Shown here: positions 54,708-63,606 of the stretch, in pieces
Numbering within the stretch: position 1 is the stretch's first letter
How the letters are laid out: each line of letters opens with the position of its first letter
Assembly: GCF_030689305.1 (NCBI RefSeq)
Contig: NZ_JAUYVM010000003.1
Coordinates: 1 to 64,000 of the forward strand
DNA length: 64,000 bases
Direction of reading: 5' to 3'
Origin: Vibrio penaeicida
GTDB lineage: Bacteria; Pseudomonadota; Gammaproteobacteria; Enterobacterales; Vibrionaceae
Position numbers and translations under genes: made by a program
The notes under the pieces: generated by a model
What the model saw: the letters and a program-made list of their open reading frames with translations, nothing else
What the model was told of the DNA's origin: nothing
The model's database searches: none

Positions 54708-56219
54708 TTATGGAGTTGCTAATGCCTTTATGGGGTAGAAACGCTTTTTAGGGGTTGGAAGCTGCAGCGTGACTTTGACCCCGCCCTCGACGTTGGCTAT
54801 CTCGAGTGTACCACTGTGCAACTTAGCGACTTGCTCAACGAAGTTAAGCCCCAACCCAGTGCTTTTCACGCCACTTTCCCTAGGCAGTGAGTAAAACCGT
54901 TCGGTGATTCTTTCTAGGGCGTAGTCAGGAATGTGCGGCCCTGTATTGAACACCGTGAGCACCGCATTTCCACCACTGTACGAGATACACCAATGAATAC
55001 TGCCTTGTTCAAAAACAAAATCGAGGGCGTTTTCCATTAAGTTGAATAATGCCTGTTTCAATAAGAAACTGTCGCCGCATACGGTTAACGGACTGTCTGA
55101 CGCGCTTGGTTCACTCGCAGTTATTTCGCATGATGCCGATTTTTTACTGAGCTTGGCGTCTGAGGCGTGCACAACTTCTTCCAACATCATGAGTAGGGGA
55201 AGTGGCTGCGTATTTTCCAATTGAGGCATTTTTTCTAACCGAGCTAACTCCAACAGTTTATCGATAAGCAATTGCATTCGGTTGCTTTCGCGTTCTATGT
55301 TGCCAGCGAAACGGCTTATTTTTTCTTCCGGTAGCGGCATCTGCAAGATTTCGCTCGCGCCTTTAATGGCAGAGATTGGGCTTTTGAGTTCGTGGGTGAG
55401 TGTTTGAACATATTCTTCAACGTAGTGTTTTCCGTCGAGCTGATTGCGCATTTTTTCCAGCGCATTACTGAGCGTGCCGTATTCATAAAAGATTCGGAAA
55501 GTCGGTTTGGTGACTTTTTCTCCGCGGCCCATTTTTTCTGCGTAATCTTCGAGTTTATGTAGGGCAGAGTGAATACGCCAAGCGATGAGCGCACCGGCGA
55601 GCAATACCAGCCCCGTCATCCACATCATCCAGAATAAGACATTTCGTTTTGAAAGGTCGATAAAAGGCTGAACACTGCGATTAGCTTTCGCTACCGTAAC
55701 GCTGCCGATAATTTCTCCCTGATGGTAGATGGGGGCGGCGACGTGCATAACCGTAGAAAGAGGATCTTCGGGGTTTTCGGTTGTACTGCGAGCCCCATAT
55801 TTTCCGCGTAACGTTAAGTACACGTCATTCCACTGAGAGTAATCTTTGCCCACATCTTGTTGCCAAGAATCGGCGATAACGATGCCATTTTTATCGGTGA
55901 TATAGATTCGATGATTAATGACTTTTTTGCCGATTTCCCAGATTCTCGCTTCCGGTTCTCGCTTACCATAAGCTGTCAGTAAATTGGCAAATCGACTTTG
56001 TGTCATTTCACCATTTGCAACTTCTTCTTCCGCCAGTACAGCAAGCAAATTCGCCATGTCGACTAACGTTTCTTCTGTCGCTTGGCGCACGGTCGGTTTC
56101 AGTTCTTGAATGACCGTTTGGCTAACGATATAGGCAGTCATGCCCACCAACACAAAGTAGAGGAAGAAGAGACGAATCCCGAGGGGGATTTTAGGCCAAT
56201 TGGACGTTTTGTCGGTCAT
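54708..56219 (-). CDS. creC: Sensor histidine kinase CreC
   Basis: A 503-residue membrane kinase. The sensor part lies between two N-terminal helices (IRLFFLYFVLVGMTAYIVS, then LFWMMWMTGLVLLAGALIAW near residue 200). The kinase core has the phospho-accepting His in TLTHELKSPISAI near residue 275, N-box NLMENALDF and G-box GLGLNFVEQ. It phosphorylates CreB. It follows creB by one base. Confidence 0.9.
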   Translation of the reverse strand: MTDKTSNWPKIPLGIRLFFLYFVLVGMTAYIVSQTVIQELKPTVRQATEETLVDMANLLAVLAEEEVANGEMTQSRFANLLTAYGKREPEARIWEIGKKVINHRIYITDKNGIVIADSWQQDVGKDYSQWNDVYLTLRGKYGARSTTENPEDPLSTVMHVAAPIYHQGEIIGSVTVAKANRSVQPFIDLSKRNVLFWMMWMTGLVLLAGALIAWRIHSALHKLEDYAEKMGRGEKVTKPTFRIFYEYGTLSNALEKMRNQLDGKHYVEEYVQTLTHELKSPISAIKGASEILQMPLPEEKISRFAGNIERESNRMQLLIDKLLELARLEKMPQLENTQPLPLLMMLEEVVHASDAKLSKKSASCEITASEPSASDSPLTVCGDSFLLKQALFNLMENALDFVFEQGSIHWCISYSGGNAVLTVFNTGPHIPDYALERITERFYSLPRESGVKSTGLGLNFVEQVAKLHSGTLEIANVEGGVKVTLQLPTPKKRFYPIKALATP

Positions 56220-56220
56220 G

Positions 56221-56955
56221 TTAAGCCTTACAACGGTGTGATTTTTGAACGCAATAGTAGTATCCGAACCCTCTTTTTGTACAAATTCTATCTGTCATAC
56301 CAAAGGGTTTGAGTTTGTTGCGAATGGCTTTAATGTGAGAGTCGATATTACGTTCGTAGATGGCATCTGGCGCCATGTCGGCAGCGATCATGAGCTGTTC
56401 TCGGCTAAGTACGTTGGTCGATACATCAATCAACTTGTGAAGGATTTTGAATTCCACAGCGGTTAGCCCTAGGTTTTGGCTGCCTACACGGTAATCAAAA
56501 TTCTCGGGGTATAAGTCTTGGGTGTTCTCGACCGATTTTTCCGCGTCAGGTTGGGGGGAAACCAATGAACGAAACTTAATACGAAGCTTGATTCTCGCGA
56601 GCATTTCCCGAGGGCTGAAAGGTTTGGTTACGTAATCATCAGCCCCGATTTCTAGTCCGACAACTCGGTCTATTTCATCATGTCTGGCGGTTAAAAAAAT
56701 GATAGGGATCGCGGAAAAATCGCGAATGGTTTTACATAGCTCAAAGCCATTTCCATCCGGTAGCCCCACATCTAGAACCAATAAATCTGGGTTTTGTGCT
56801 TTTAAATGGGCAAGCCCTTCGCCAGCGGTTGAAAACCAGTCCACTTGATAACCATCCATTTCCAAAACGTGGATTAAATTTTCAGCAATAGCGGGTTCAT
56901 CTTCAATGATCAGGATATTCAAAATTTGGCTCGATTCAGGTTTTATATCGCGCAA
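56221..56955 (-). CDS. creB: Response regulator CreB (OmpR type)
   Basis: A 244-residue two-domain regulator. Receiver: phosphorylation Asp in LLVLDVGLPDGNGF near residue 58, conserved Thr in FLTARHD and Lys in YVTKPFSPREM. The winged-helix DNA-binding domain follows, with AVEFKILHKLIDVSTNVLSREQL and YERNIDSHIKAIRNKLKPFG. It drives creD and other targets in response to CreC. The likely promoter lies in the 57 kb gap. Confidence 0.92.
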   Translation of the reverse strand: MRDIKPESSQILNILIIEDEPAIAENLIHVLEMDGYQVDWFSTAGEGLAHLKAQNPDLLVLDVGLPDGNGFELCKTIRDFSAIPIIFLTARHDEIDRVVGLEIGADDYVTKPFSPREMLARIKLRIKFRSLVSPQPDAEKSVENTQDLYPENFDYRVGSQNLGLTAVEFKILHKLIDVSTNVLSREQLMIAADMAPDAIYERNIDSHIKAIRNKLKPFGMTDRICTKRGFGYYYCVQKSHRCKA

Positions 56956-57028
56956 TTATACCAGCCAAAAGTAAAGCATGGGGCTGGTGTGTTAGCTGCA
57001 GTCACATATCTGTGTTTAATTAGATGAG

Positions 57029-57784
57029 TCACTTGGGGAGCATGTCTATAAAGAACGGCATCATCAAGCGCATGGCGATCAGAAACAACACTATCGATAT
57101 CCCTTTTCTCATGGTATTAGGGGAGATATTCGTTGGATATTTCTGTGTTAAGTAGGTCACAACCATCACTAAGGGAATCGCCGCGGCTGAAATGGTCAGA
57201 ATTTCAGGAGTGAGTTGGTTTTCCCATGCAAGAAGCACCGTTCGAGAAACCGAACTGCAAAGAAAGGTGGAAAGCAACAGCGCACGAATATGCTCCATTG
57301 CCATAGGTTGGCGATAAAAGTGGTAAACAAGTGGAGGACCGCCCAGTCCGAACATTCCGCTACAGAGCCCCGATGTAAAGCCAGCAAAAGAGAAACTACG
57401 AACACTTGAGAGCTCTTTTTTTGCTGCCGCTCGCCAAAATAAACTGATGGCGCTGTACAAGATGATACAGCCCAACAAAAACTCCAAAGTACTTATCGCT
57501 TCACCACTTAGATGGTTCAAGCCCAGTAGACCAATATAGATACCAGGCATAACACCTAAAATGGTGAACACCCATTTACGCCAAGGTGTTTGCCGACCAA
57601 CACCTTTTAACGCGACCAGACAATTTCCAATGGTTATCAAACTGATGATGGCAGCGATAACAGGCAAACTGTAGAGTTGGAAAGCGCTGGTCAAACCGAT
57701 AATGATTATGGCGATACCAAACCCTGCTACAGTTTGGAAATACGTGCCAATGGCGATAATAACGAGTAACAGGATTAATTCCAT
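57029..57784 (-). CDS. TauE/SafE-type sulfite exporter
   Basis: A 251-residue membrane protein with about eight helices. The N-terminal block TYFQTVAGFGIAIIIIGL and the second-half copy SGLCSGMFGLGGPPLVYHF are the two TauE/SafE signatures. The family exports sulfite and other sulfur oxyanions. It sits 19 bases after pta, so the pair would handle the acetyl phosphate and sulfite released by Xsc. The exact substrate is inferred from context. Confidence 0.83.
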   Translation of the reverse strand: MELILLLVIIAIGTYFQTVAGFGIAIIIIGLTSAFQLYSLPVIAAIISLITIGNCLVALKGVGRQTPWRKWVFTILGVMPGIYIGLLGLNHLSGEAISTLEFLLGCIILYSAISLFWRAAAKKELSSVRSFSFAGFTSGLCSGMFGLGGPPLVYHFYRQPMAMEHIRALLLSTFLCSSVSRTVLLAWENQLTPEILTISAAAIPLVMVVTYLTQKYPTNISPNTMRKGISIVLFLIAMRLMMPFFIDMLPK

Positions 57785-57803
57785 TCGAACGAGGTAACCT
57801 CAA

Positions 57804-58802
57804 TTAGGTATGTTGAGCTTGAACAACCGTCGTGGCGATGACATGGAATATATCGTCTTCGCTGCACCCTCGGGACAAATCGTTGGCGGGTTTTGCGAGT
57901 CCCTGTAAAAGAGGCCCTATAGCTTTTGCGCCACTGAGTCTTTCTGCCAGTTTGTAGCCGATGTTTCCTGCTTCTAAATTAGGGAAAACGAGTACATTGG
58001 CGTTGCCTTTTACGGTTGAATTTGGTGCCTTCTTATTGGCAACTTCTGCGACGATGGCGGCATCGAATTGCACGTCTTCATCAATTGCCAGTTCAGGTCG
58101 TTGATATTTTACTCTTTTTGACGCATTTATCACTTTGTCTACCGAAGAATGTTGTGCACTTCCATTTGTTGAGAATGAAAGCATCGCGACTCTCGGCTCA
58201 ACATTCAGAAGTTGCTGTGCGCTATTGGCTGCTGTGATCGCAATATTGGCAAGTTGTTCTTCGTTTGGATCCACCACCAAGCCGCAGTCTGTAAATATGA
58301 GTGGCCCTTTATGATGGTGGAAAGGCTCACATAACATCATGATGAAAAAGCTCGACACGAGCGGGAATGCTTTGTTGGTGCCAATTAACTGAATAGCATT
58401 ACGAACGACATCCGCTGTTGTGTATACCGATCCTGCGACTAGCCCATCAGCGTAGCCCTCTCGTACAAGCATAGATGCAAAAACGAGCGGTTGACGAATC
58501 AATGCTTCGGCATCTATTTGGCTGATCCCCTTGTGTTTCCTTAACTCATACAATGCTTGGCTCAACGGCTTGGTAAGCGGGCTATCGTCGATACAAATCA
58601 AGGTCAACCCAGACAACGATAGCCCTTGTGCCAAAGCTTGCGCTTCAAGATCTTTGTTGCTGCCAACCAATATTATCTCAGCGACCCCGAGTTGATGAGC
58701 CTTTAAACTGGCGTTGAGGATGCGCTTATCTTGTGCTTCGCACAAAACGATCTTTTTTGGGTTGTTTCTTGCGGATTCGATGATCTTTTCAATTGCTTTC
58801 AT
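57804..58802 (-). CDS. pta: Phosphate acetyltransferase, short form
   Basis: A 332-residue enzyme that converts acetyl phosphate and CoA to acetyl-CoA and phosphate. This is the catalytic domain only; E. coli Pta is much longer with regulatory domains. Segments VLCEAQDKRILNA, GLVAGSVYTTADVVR, FTDCGLVVDPNEEQLA, AMLSFSTNGSA and a late VLVFPNLEAGNIGYKLAE are the classic signature set. Its position next to a sulfite exporter suggests a role in the taurine route. Divergent from the IclR gene. Confidence 0.93.
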   Translation of the reverse strand: MKAIEKIIESARNNPKKIVLCEAQDKRILNASLKAHQLGVAEIILVGSNKDLEAQALAQGLSLSGLTLICIDDSPLTKPLSQALYELRKHKGISQIDAEALIRQPLVFASMLVREGYADGLVAGSVYTTADVVRNAIQLIGTNKAFPLVSSFFIMMLCEPFHHHKGPLIFTDCGLVVDPNEEQLANIAITAANSAQQLLNVEPRVAMLSFSTNGSAQHSSVDKVINASKRVKYQRPELAIDEDVQFDAAIVAEVANKKAPNSTVKGNANVLVFPNLEAGNIGYKLAERLSGAKAIGPLLQGLAKPANDLSRGCSEDDIFHVIATTVVQAQHT

Positions 58803-58822
58803 AATAATAACATTCCATTTAT

Positions 58823-58846
58823 CGATACAATTGGTTCCGTAAATTG
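58823..58846. promoter_or_regulatory. Putative shared regulator motif upstream of pta
   Basis: CGATACAATTGGTTCCGTAA matches the motif at 39300. A TTCCAT half lies 6 bases before it. It sits 20 bases before the pta start in the gap with the divergent IclR gene. Confidence 0.42.
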
Positions 58847-58973
58847 CAATTATGTGTTAATGCTAACGACTGATGCCCCATAGATCAATCTAAATCCGCT
58901 ATGTGGTATAAATCATATTGCTTTCTTGCTATAAGTGGTCTCGTGAGCAGTTGAAGAAGAAAATCGGAGAAAT

Positions 58974-59783
58974 ATGGACAGCCAGTCACCCACTCAGCCT
59001 CCTAAAGTGGAGGGTGATACGCCCACCTTGCGCCTTTTTGCTTTACTTGAAGTGATCGCAGAAAAGGACGAATTTTTCTCATTACAAAGCCTTGTCGAAG
59101 AAACGGGTTTGCCTAAGCCCACATTACACCGAATGCTTCAGCAGCTAGAGAGCGCTGGCATTGTGCAGCGTGACCATGATGACAGGCACTACAGCACCGG
59201 AATACGATTACGCCGTTTTGCGGAAAAGTTGCTACTGAACAGTACGATTCACAGTGCAAGGCACGCCGTGTTACTGCAATTGCAAAATGAAGTGGGAGAA
59301 AGCTGTAACCTTACGGCGCTTTCTGGGGGCGAGATTGTCTATGTTGATCGCGTAGAAACCCAAGCCCCACTTCGCTTTTATTTGCACCCGGGTTCACGTG
59401 TGCCTGTGCATTGCAGTGCAACGGGTAAGCTTTTCCTCGCGAATATGAATGCCAAGCAGCGCAGACGTGTGTTAACCACCACTGAATTAGAGCGTTACAC
59501 CCAGCATACGAAAACCAACATTGAAGATTTGGAAGAAGAACTCGACCTAGTTAAGAACAATGGTTACGCCATCGATAACGAAGAATTTTTACCCGGTCTG
59601 TTCTGTGTTGCTGTGTTAGTGCCTTCAAAACGTGGACGTTCTAATCTTGGTATTGCCATACAAGCGCCGATTATTCGCCTAAAACCAGAACAAGCTCTAC
59701 ATTTTCTTCCTGCTTTGCAGCGCGCAGCCAATGCATTAGCCAAAATAGAAGAGGAAGAAGATGAACGGTTGTCTGACAAATAG
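58974..59783 (+). CDS. IclR-family transcriptional regulator
   Basis: A 269-residue regulator. The N-terminal winged helix has SLQSLVEETGLPKPTLHRMLQQLESAG near residues 40-65. The C-terminal effector domain has CNLTALSGGEIVYVDRVE and VPVHCSATGKLFLA, the usual IclR pocket elements. It is divergent from pta and could regulate that gene, itself and, through the shared motif, the xsc/tau operon. The effector may be a C2 compound. The GntR gene follows by 8 bases. Confidence 0.9.
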   Translation: MDSQSPTQPPKVEGDTPTLRLFALLEVIAEKDEFFSLQSLVEETGLPKPTLHRMLQQLESAGIVQRDHDDRHYSTGIRLRRFAEKLLLNSTIHSARHAVLLQLQNEVGESCNLTALSGGEIVYVDRVETQAPLRFYLHPGSRVPVHCSATGKLFLANMNAKQRRRVLTTTELERYTQHTKTNIEDLEEELDLVKNNGYAIDNEEFLPGLFCVAVLVPSKRGRSNLGIAIQAPIIRLKPEQALHFLPALQRAANALAKIEEEEDERLSDK

Positions 59784-59791
59784 GTGAATGG

Positions 59792-60496
59792 GTGCAATAC
59801 GTAGAGATTAAAATCGCAGTAGAAGAGCAGATTGAATCTGGGTTATTACCTCCGGGGCAGAAACTGCCTCCGGAACGTAAATTAGCTGAGTCATTTAACA
59901 CGACGCGAGTAACACTGCGAGAAGCGCTATCGCTGCTTGAGATTGAAGGGAAAATCTACCGAGAAGATAGGCGAGGGTGGTTTATCTCGCCTCCGCCACT
60001 AAGCTACGATCCAGGTAAAGACTTCAGTTTTACGGCATTAGCGACGGCGAATGAAAGAAAGCCTAGAACCGAAGTTCTCACATCGAAAACCATTTTGGCG
60101 ACCAAATACGCTTCTCAGATTTTGGATCTTCAACCTTTCTCTGATGTGCATAAAATTGAGAGGCTTCGTTACCTCGATGAACGTCCCGTCATGCATGTGA
60201 CTCATTATGTTCAGCCTGACTATGCGCCGAGTCTGCTCGATCACGACCTTACCCTTTCACTCAGTGGTATTTGCGCGAATGAATTTGGTATTCACCCGGC
60301 ATCGACTCAAATTCGGCTACGAACCACTTCACTGCTTGGAGACATTGCGCAGTCTTTACGCGCAACACCGGGTGCTCCAGCAATGGTGATTGAGCGTTCG
60401 AGCCTAGACAGTTCCGGTGCGATCATTGATTGTCGCATCGAATATTGGCGACATGATGCGATCAGCATTGAATCGAGTGTGGAGCTGAAAAAATAG
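59792..60496 (+). CDS. GntR-family regulator with UTRA domain
   Basis: A 234-residue regulator. Start GTG. Winged helix: KIAVEEQIESGLLPPGQKLPPERKLAESF, then VTLREALSLLEIEGKIYRE near residues 34-55. The C-terminal UTRA-type domain (LATKYASQILDLQPFSDVHKIERLRYLDERPVM) senses a small molecule. The family includes regulators of phosphonate or aminosugar genes. Its stop is three bases before the EamA gene, so all three plus-strand genes likely form one operon. Confidence 0.87.
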   Translation: MQYVEIKIAVEEQIESGLLPPGQKLPPERKLAESFNTTRVTLREALSLLEIEGKIYREDRRGWFISPPPLSYDPGKDFSFTALATANERKPRTEVLTSKTILATKYASQILDLQPFSDVHKIERLRYLDERPVMHVTHYVQPDYAPSLLDHDLTLSLSGICANEFGIHPASTQIRLRTTSLLGDIAQSLRATPGAPAMVIERSSLDSSGAIIDCRIEYWRHDAISIESSVELKK

Positions 60497-60499
60497 TTT

Positions 60500-61399
60500 A
60501 TGTCATTGTTTGCTATTGCTTTAGTGGTTTTCTCGGCGTTGTTGCACGCGAGTTGGAATATCATTGGCAAATCTAAGCAAGGTGCTGGTGGTTCGTTTTT
60601 TCTTGCTTCGGCGTATGCGCCAACCCTTATCTTAGCCCCTTATACTTTTTGGTTTCTGTCTTCCCCCGACATTTCATTGCCTTTTGAGTTTTGGCTTTGG
60701 GTATGTGTGAGTGCGGTATTTCAAGCTGTTTACATGCTTGGGTTGGCGTACGCTTATCAGCGTGCCGATGTTGGCGTGATTTATCCTATCGCGAGAGCCA
60801 CGCCAGTACTGATGGTCGGTATGGGGACGGTATTGTTAGGGCAGACATTGAGTGATGCTCAATGGATTGGCTTTACCTTAATTACCCTTGGTTGCCTGTT
60901 TGTTCCGCTCGTGACATTCAGCCAGTTTAGGCTATCCGATTACATGAATGGTGGTGTGGCTTGGGCGCTTGTCGCCGCAGTGGGGACAACGGGCTACTCC
61001 ATTCTGGATAAAGTCGCGATAGACATTCTTACCAGTGAAGTGAAGGAAGTTTACAGCGCGCAACAGGTGGCTATTTTCTATTTGGGTGTTCAGTTTGCAT
61101 TTATGGCCGCGACATTAACCCTGACCTTTGCTGTGACGAAACAATGGCATGTCTTTCGAAAAGGTTGGGAAATGAAAAAGTCTGCCACGGTTGCAGGCAT
61201 CATGATGGGCGTAACGTACACCTTAGTTTTGTATGCCATGACGCTAACTGAAAACGTCAGCTTGGTGGTTGCTTTACGCCAGACCAGCATCATATTTGGG
61301 CTTTTATTGGGAATTATTTTCTTGAAAGAAAAGTGGCTGTATACAAGAGGAGTCGGGGTGGTGTGTATTGTCGTTGGACTTGTCTTGGCTCTTATTTGA
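60500..61399 (+). CDS. EamA/DMT-family transporter
   Basis: A 299-residue membrane protein with ten predicted helices and two EamA repeats. The first begins ALVVFSALLHASWNIIGKSKQG. Helix 4 has PIARATPVLMVGMGTVLLGQ; the second repeat has TLTENVSLVVALRQTSIIFG. The family exports or imports metabolites such as amino acids or organic acids. Cotranscribed with GntR and IclR genes, so it may carry a regulated intermediate. Terminator follows. Confidence 0.85.
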   Translation: MSLFAIALVVFSALLHASWNIIGKSKQGAGGSFFLASAYAPTLILAPYTFWFLSSPDISLPFEFWLWVCVSAVFQAVYMLGLAYAYQRADVGVIYPIARATPVLMVGMGTVLLGQTLSDAQWIGFTLITLGCLFVPLVTFSQFRLSDYMNGGVAWALVAAVGTTGYSILDKVAIDILTSEVKEVYSAQQVAIFYLGVQFAFMAATLTLTFAVTKQWHVFRKGWEMKKSATVAGIMMGVTYTLVLYAMTLTENVSLVVALRQTSIIFGLLLGIIFLKEKWLYTRGVGVVCIVVGLVLALI

Positions 61400-61417
61400 T
61401 GATCTGTGTAAAAACAA

Positions 61418-61446
61418 AAAAGTGCCCTGAAAAACAGGGCACTTTT
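61418..61446. terminator. Bidirectional terminator
   Basis: AAAAGTGCCCTG and CAGGGCACTTTT form a perfect 12-bp stem around AAAAA, serving the EamA gene and the convergent fusion gene. Confidence 0.88.
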
Positions 61447-61464
61447 GGTTAAAACCTTGTTGGC

Positions 61465-63606
61465 TTACTTACCACGTTGCCAACCGTGGAATTTTTGAAC
61501 CCATTCCAACAGTTTTTCTGGTGCGTTGGCTTTTTTCCATACCCCAGCAGTGTATTTCGCCGCTTCACTCATCGTCGGGTAAGGGTGAATCGTACCTAGA
61601 ATCTTGTTCAAACCTAAGTTGTACTTCATGGCTAAAGTAAATTCAGCCAGCAATTCACCTGCTCCGTGCCCCACAATCGTGACACCCAAAATAGTGTCTT
61701 TTCCTTTTGGTGTGATCACTTTAATGAAGCCGATGTCTGCTCCATCGGTAATGGCGCGGTCTAGATCATCAATGCCATAAGTCGACACTTCGTAGTTAAT
61801 GCCTTTGGCTTTTGCTTCGCTTTCGTTAATACCAACACGAGCGACTTCTGGTGTGGTGTACGTTGCCGCTGGCATCACACGGTAGTCAGCTTTAAATTTC
61901 TTAAACTGCCCAAACAAGCCATTTACGGCTGCATACCAAGCTTGGTGCGCGGCAGCGTGAGTCAATTGGAATGGTCCACACACATCGCCAACAGCGAAGA
62001 TATTTGGGTACTTAGTTTGTAGGTATTCATTGACGTCAACCGTGCCACGGTCCGTAACTTCAATACCGAGTTCTTCTAAGCCAAAGCCTTTCACATTGGC
62101 AACACGACCCAGTGCGAGTAACACTTTATCAAAGTAAACGCGTTTGGTTTCACCTTGGTGTTCAAGCTCGGCAAACTGACCCTGTTCATCACGACCAAAT
62201 TGCGCGGCTTTGTGACCCGTTAATAGGTTTACACCGTCTTCGGTCAAGTGGCTTGCTACGAGATCAGACGCTTCTCTATCTTCACGAATTAGGATTTGTT
62301 CCGCCATCTCAACCAGAGTAACTTCAGATCCAAGTAAGCTAAAGCTTTGTGCGAGTTCGCAACCAATAGGACCGCCACCTAACACCAACAGTTTTTCAGG
62401 CTGCTCGCGCAGTTCCCATACGTTGTCGGAAGTGAGGTATTCAACATCGCTTAAACCTGGGATACCCGGAACCAGTGGGCGAGCACCAGTTGCGATAACG
62501 ATGTTTTTCGTTCTGAGACGTTCACCATTTACTTCCACTTCCCAAGGAGATAGAACTTTCGCTTCGCCAGTCACACAATCGACACCCAGCGAAGAATAGC
62601 GCTCGATAGAGTCGTGAGGTTCAATGTCCGCAATGACGTGTTGAACACGGTCCATTACCGCGCCAAAATCAGCTTTCGCTTCTCCGGCATCAATTCCAAA
62701 ACGCTTGGCTTGAGAGATTTCCTTCATTGTGTGCGCGGCACGAATCAGTGCTTTAGAAGGCACACAACCTGTGTTCAAACAGTCACCACCCATCTTATGG
62801 CGCTCAATCAAGGTGACTTTCGCTTTAACCGCGGCAGCAATGTAAGCTGAAACTAAACCACCAGAACCAGCACCGATAACCACCATGTTGGTATCGAATT
62901 TAGCGGGTTTCTTCCAGCCTTCATACACTTTACGAGCCGCAATAATATCGACCAGTTTCTTGGCAATTAATGGGAACAAACCAAGTAAAACAAATGAAAG
63001 CAAAATTGGTGGTGAAATAATGCCCGCTAACGAGTCGATTTCAGCTAGCTGAGTACCAGCGTTAACGTATACCGCTGTGCCCGCTAACATCCCCAATTGA
63101 CTTACCCAATAAAAATCGCGTGCTTTGATTGGTGTTAAACCCATTAATAGGTTGACGACAAAGAAAGGGAATACAGGGATTAAGCGTAAAGTGAACAGGT
63201 AGAACTTACCTTGTTTTTCAACACCTTCGTTAATGGCTGATAAGCGCTCGCCGAATTTATTTTGAACCCAATCGCGCAGTAAAAATCGGCTGAATAAGAA
63301 CGCAAGAGTTGCCCCAACAGAGCTGGCAAACGAAACCAATAGCAAGCCCCAGCCAAACCCAAACAATGCGCCGCCTAATAGTGTCATAATGGCTGCACCA
63401 GGCAATGATAGCGCGGTCACGATGACGTAAATAACAAAGTAGGTCACACTGGAAAGCAGAGGGTTTTCAGCAATCAGAGAAGACAATTGTTCCTGCTGCT
63501 GCTTTGCTGTTTCCAAGGTAAGGAAACGGCCTAAATCTAGGCTAAACCATAAAACTATGAACCCAACAATCGCGAGTGCGAGAAGTATCTTTTTTTTGCT
63601 CATCAC
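61465..63606 (-). CDS. VTT/TVP38-domain fused to mercuric-reductase-like flavoprotein
   Basis: A 713-residue two-part protein. Residues about 1-230 are a membrane domain of the VTT (SNARE-associated, TVP38/TMEM64, DedA-like) type with ALSLPGAAIMTLLGGALFGFGWGLLLV and FSRFLLRDW near residue 95. Residues about 240-700 are a class I pyridine-nucleotide disulfide oxidoreductase: FAD motif GAGSGGLVSAYIAA, redox site GGDCLNTGCVPSK, NAD motif VLGGGPIGCELAQSF and FAVGDVCG. There is no extra N-terminal MerA-type metal domain and no merR or merT nearby, so mercury reduction is not implied. Possible role: a membrane-bound disulfide reductase. Substrate unknown. Confidence 0.9.
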   Translation of the reverse strand: MMSKKKILLALAIVGFIVLWFSLDLGRFLTLETAKQQQEQLSSLIAENPLLSSVTYFVIYVIVTALSLPGAAIMTLLGGALFGFGWGLLLVSFASSVGATLAFLFSRFLLRDWVQNKFGERLSAINEGVEKQGKFYLFTLRLIPVFPFFVVNLLMGLTPIKARDFYWVSQLGMLAGTAVYVNAGTQLAEIDSLAGIISPPILLSFVLLGLFPLIAKKLVDIIAARKVYEGWKKPAKFDTNMVVIGAGSGGLVSAYIAAAVKAKVTLIERHKMGGDCLNTGCVPSKALIRAAHTMKEISQAKRFGIDAGEAKADFGAVMDRVQHVIADIEPHDSIERYSSLGVDCVTGEAKVLSPWEVEVNGERLRTKNIVIATGARPLVPGIPGLSDVEYLTSDNVWELREQPEKLLVLGGGPIGCELAQSFSLLGSEVTLVEMAEQILIREDREASDLVASHLTEDGVNLLTGHKAAQFGRDEQGQFAELEHQGETKRVYFDKVLLALGRVANVKGFGLEELGIEVTDRGTVDVNEYLQTKYPNIFAVGDVCGPFQLTHAAAHQAWYAAVNGLFGQFKKFKADYRVMPAATYTTPEVARVGINESEAKAKGINYEVSTYGIDDLDRAITDGADIGFIKVITPKGKDTILGVTIVGHGAGELLAEFTLAMKYNLGLNKILGTIHPYPTMSEAAKYTAGVWKKANAPEKLLEWVQKFHGWQRGK

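Noticed and set aside
61465..63606. Mercuric reductase (merA)
   Set aside because: No N-terminal metal-binding domain, no mer neighbours, and the fused VTT domain points elsewhere.
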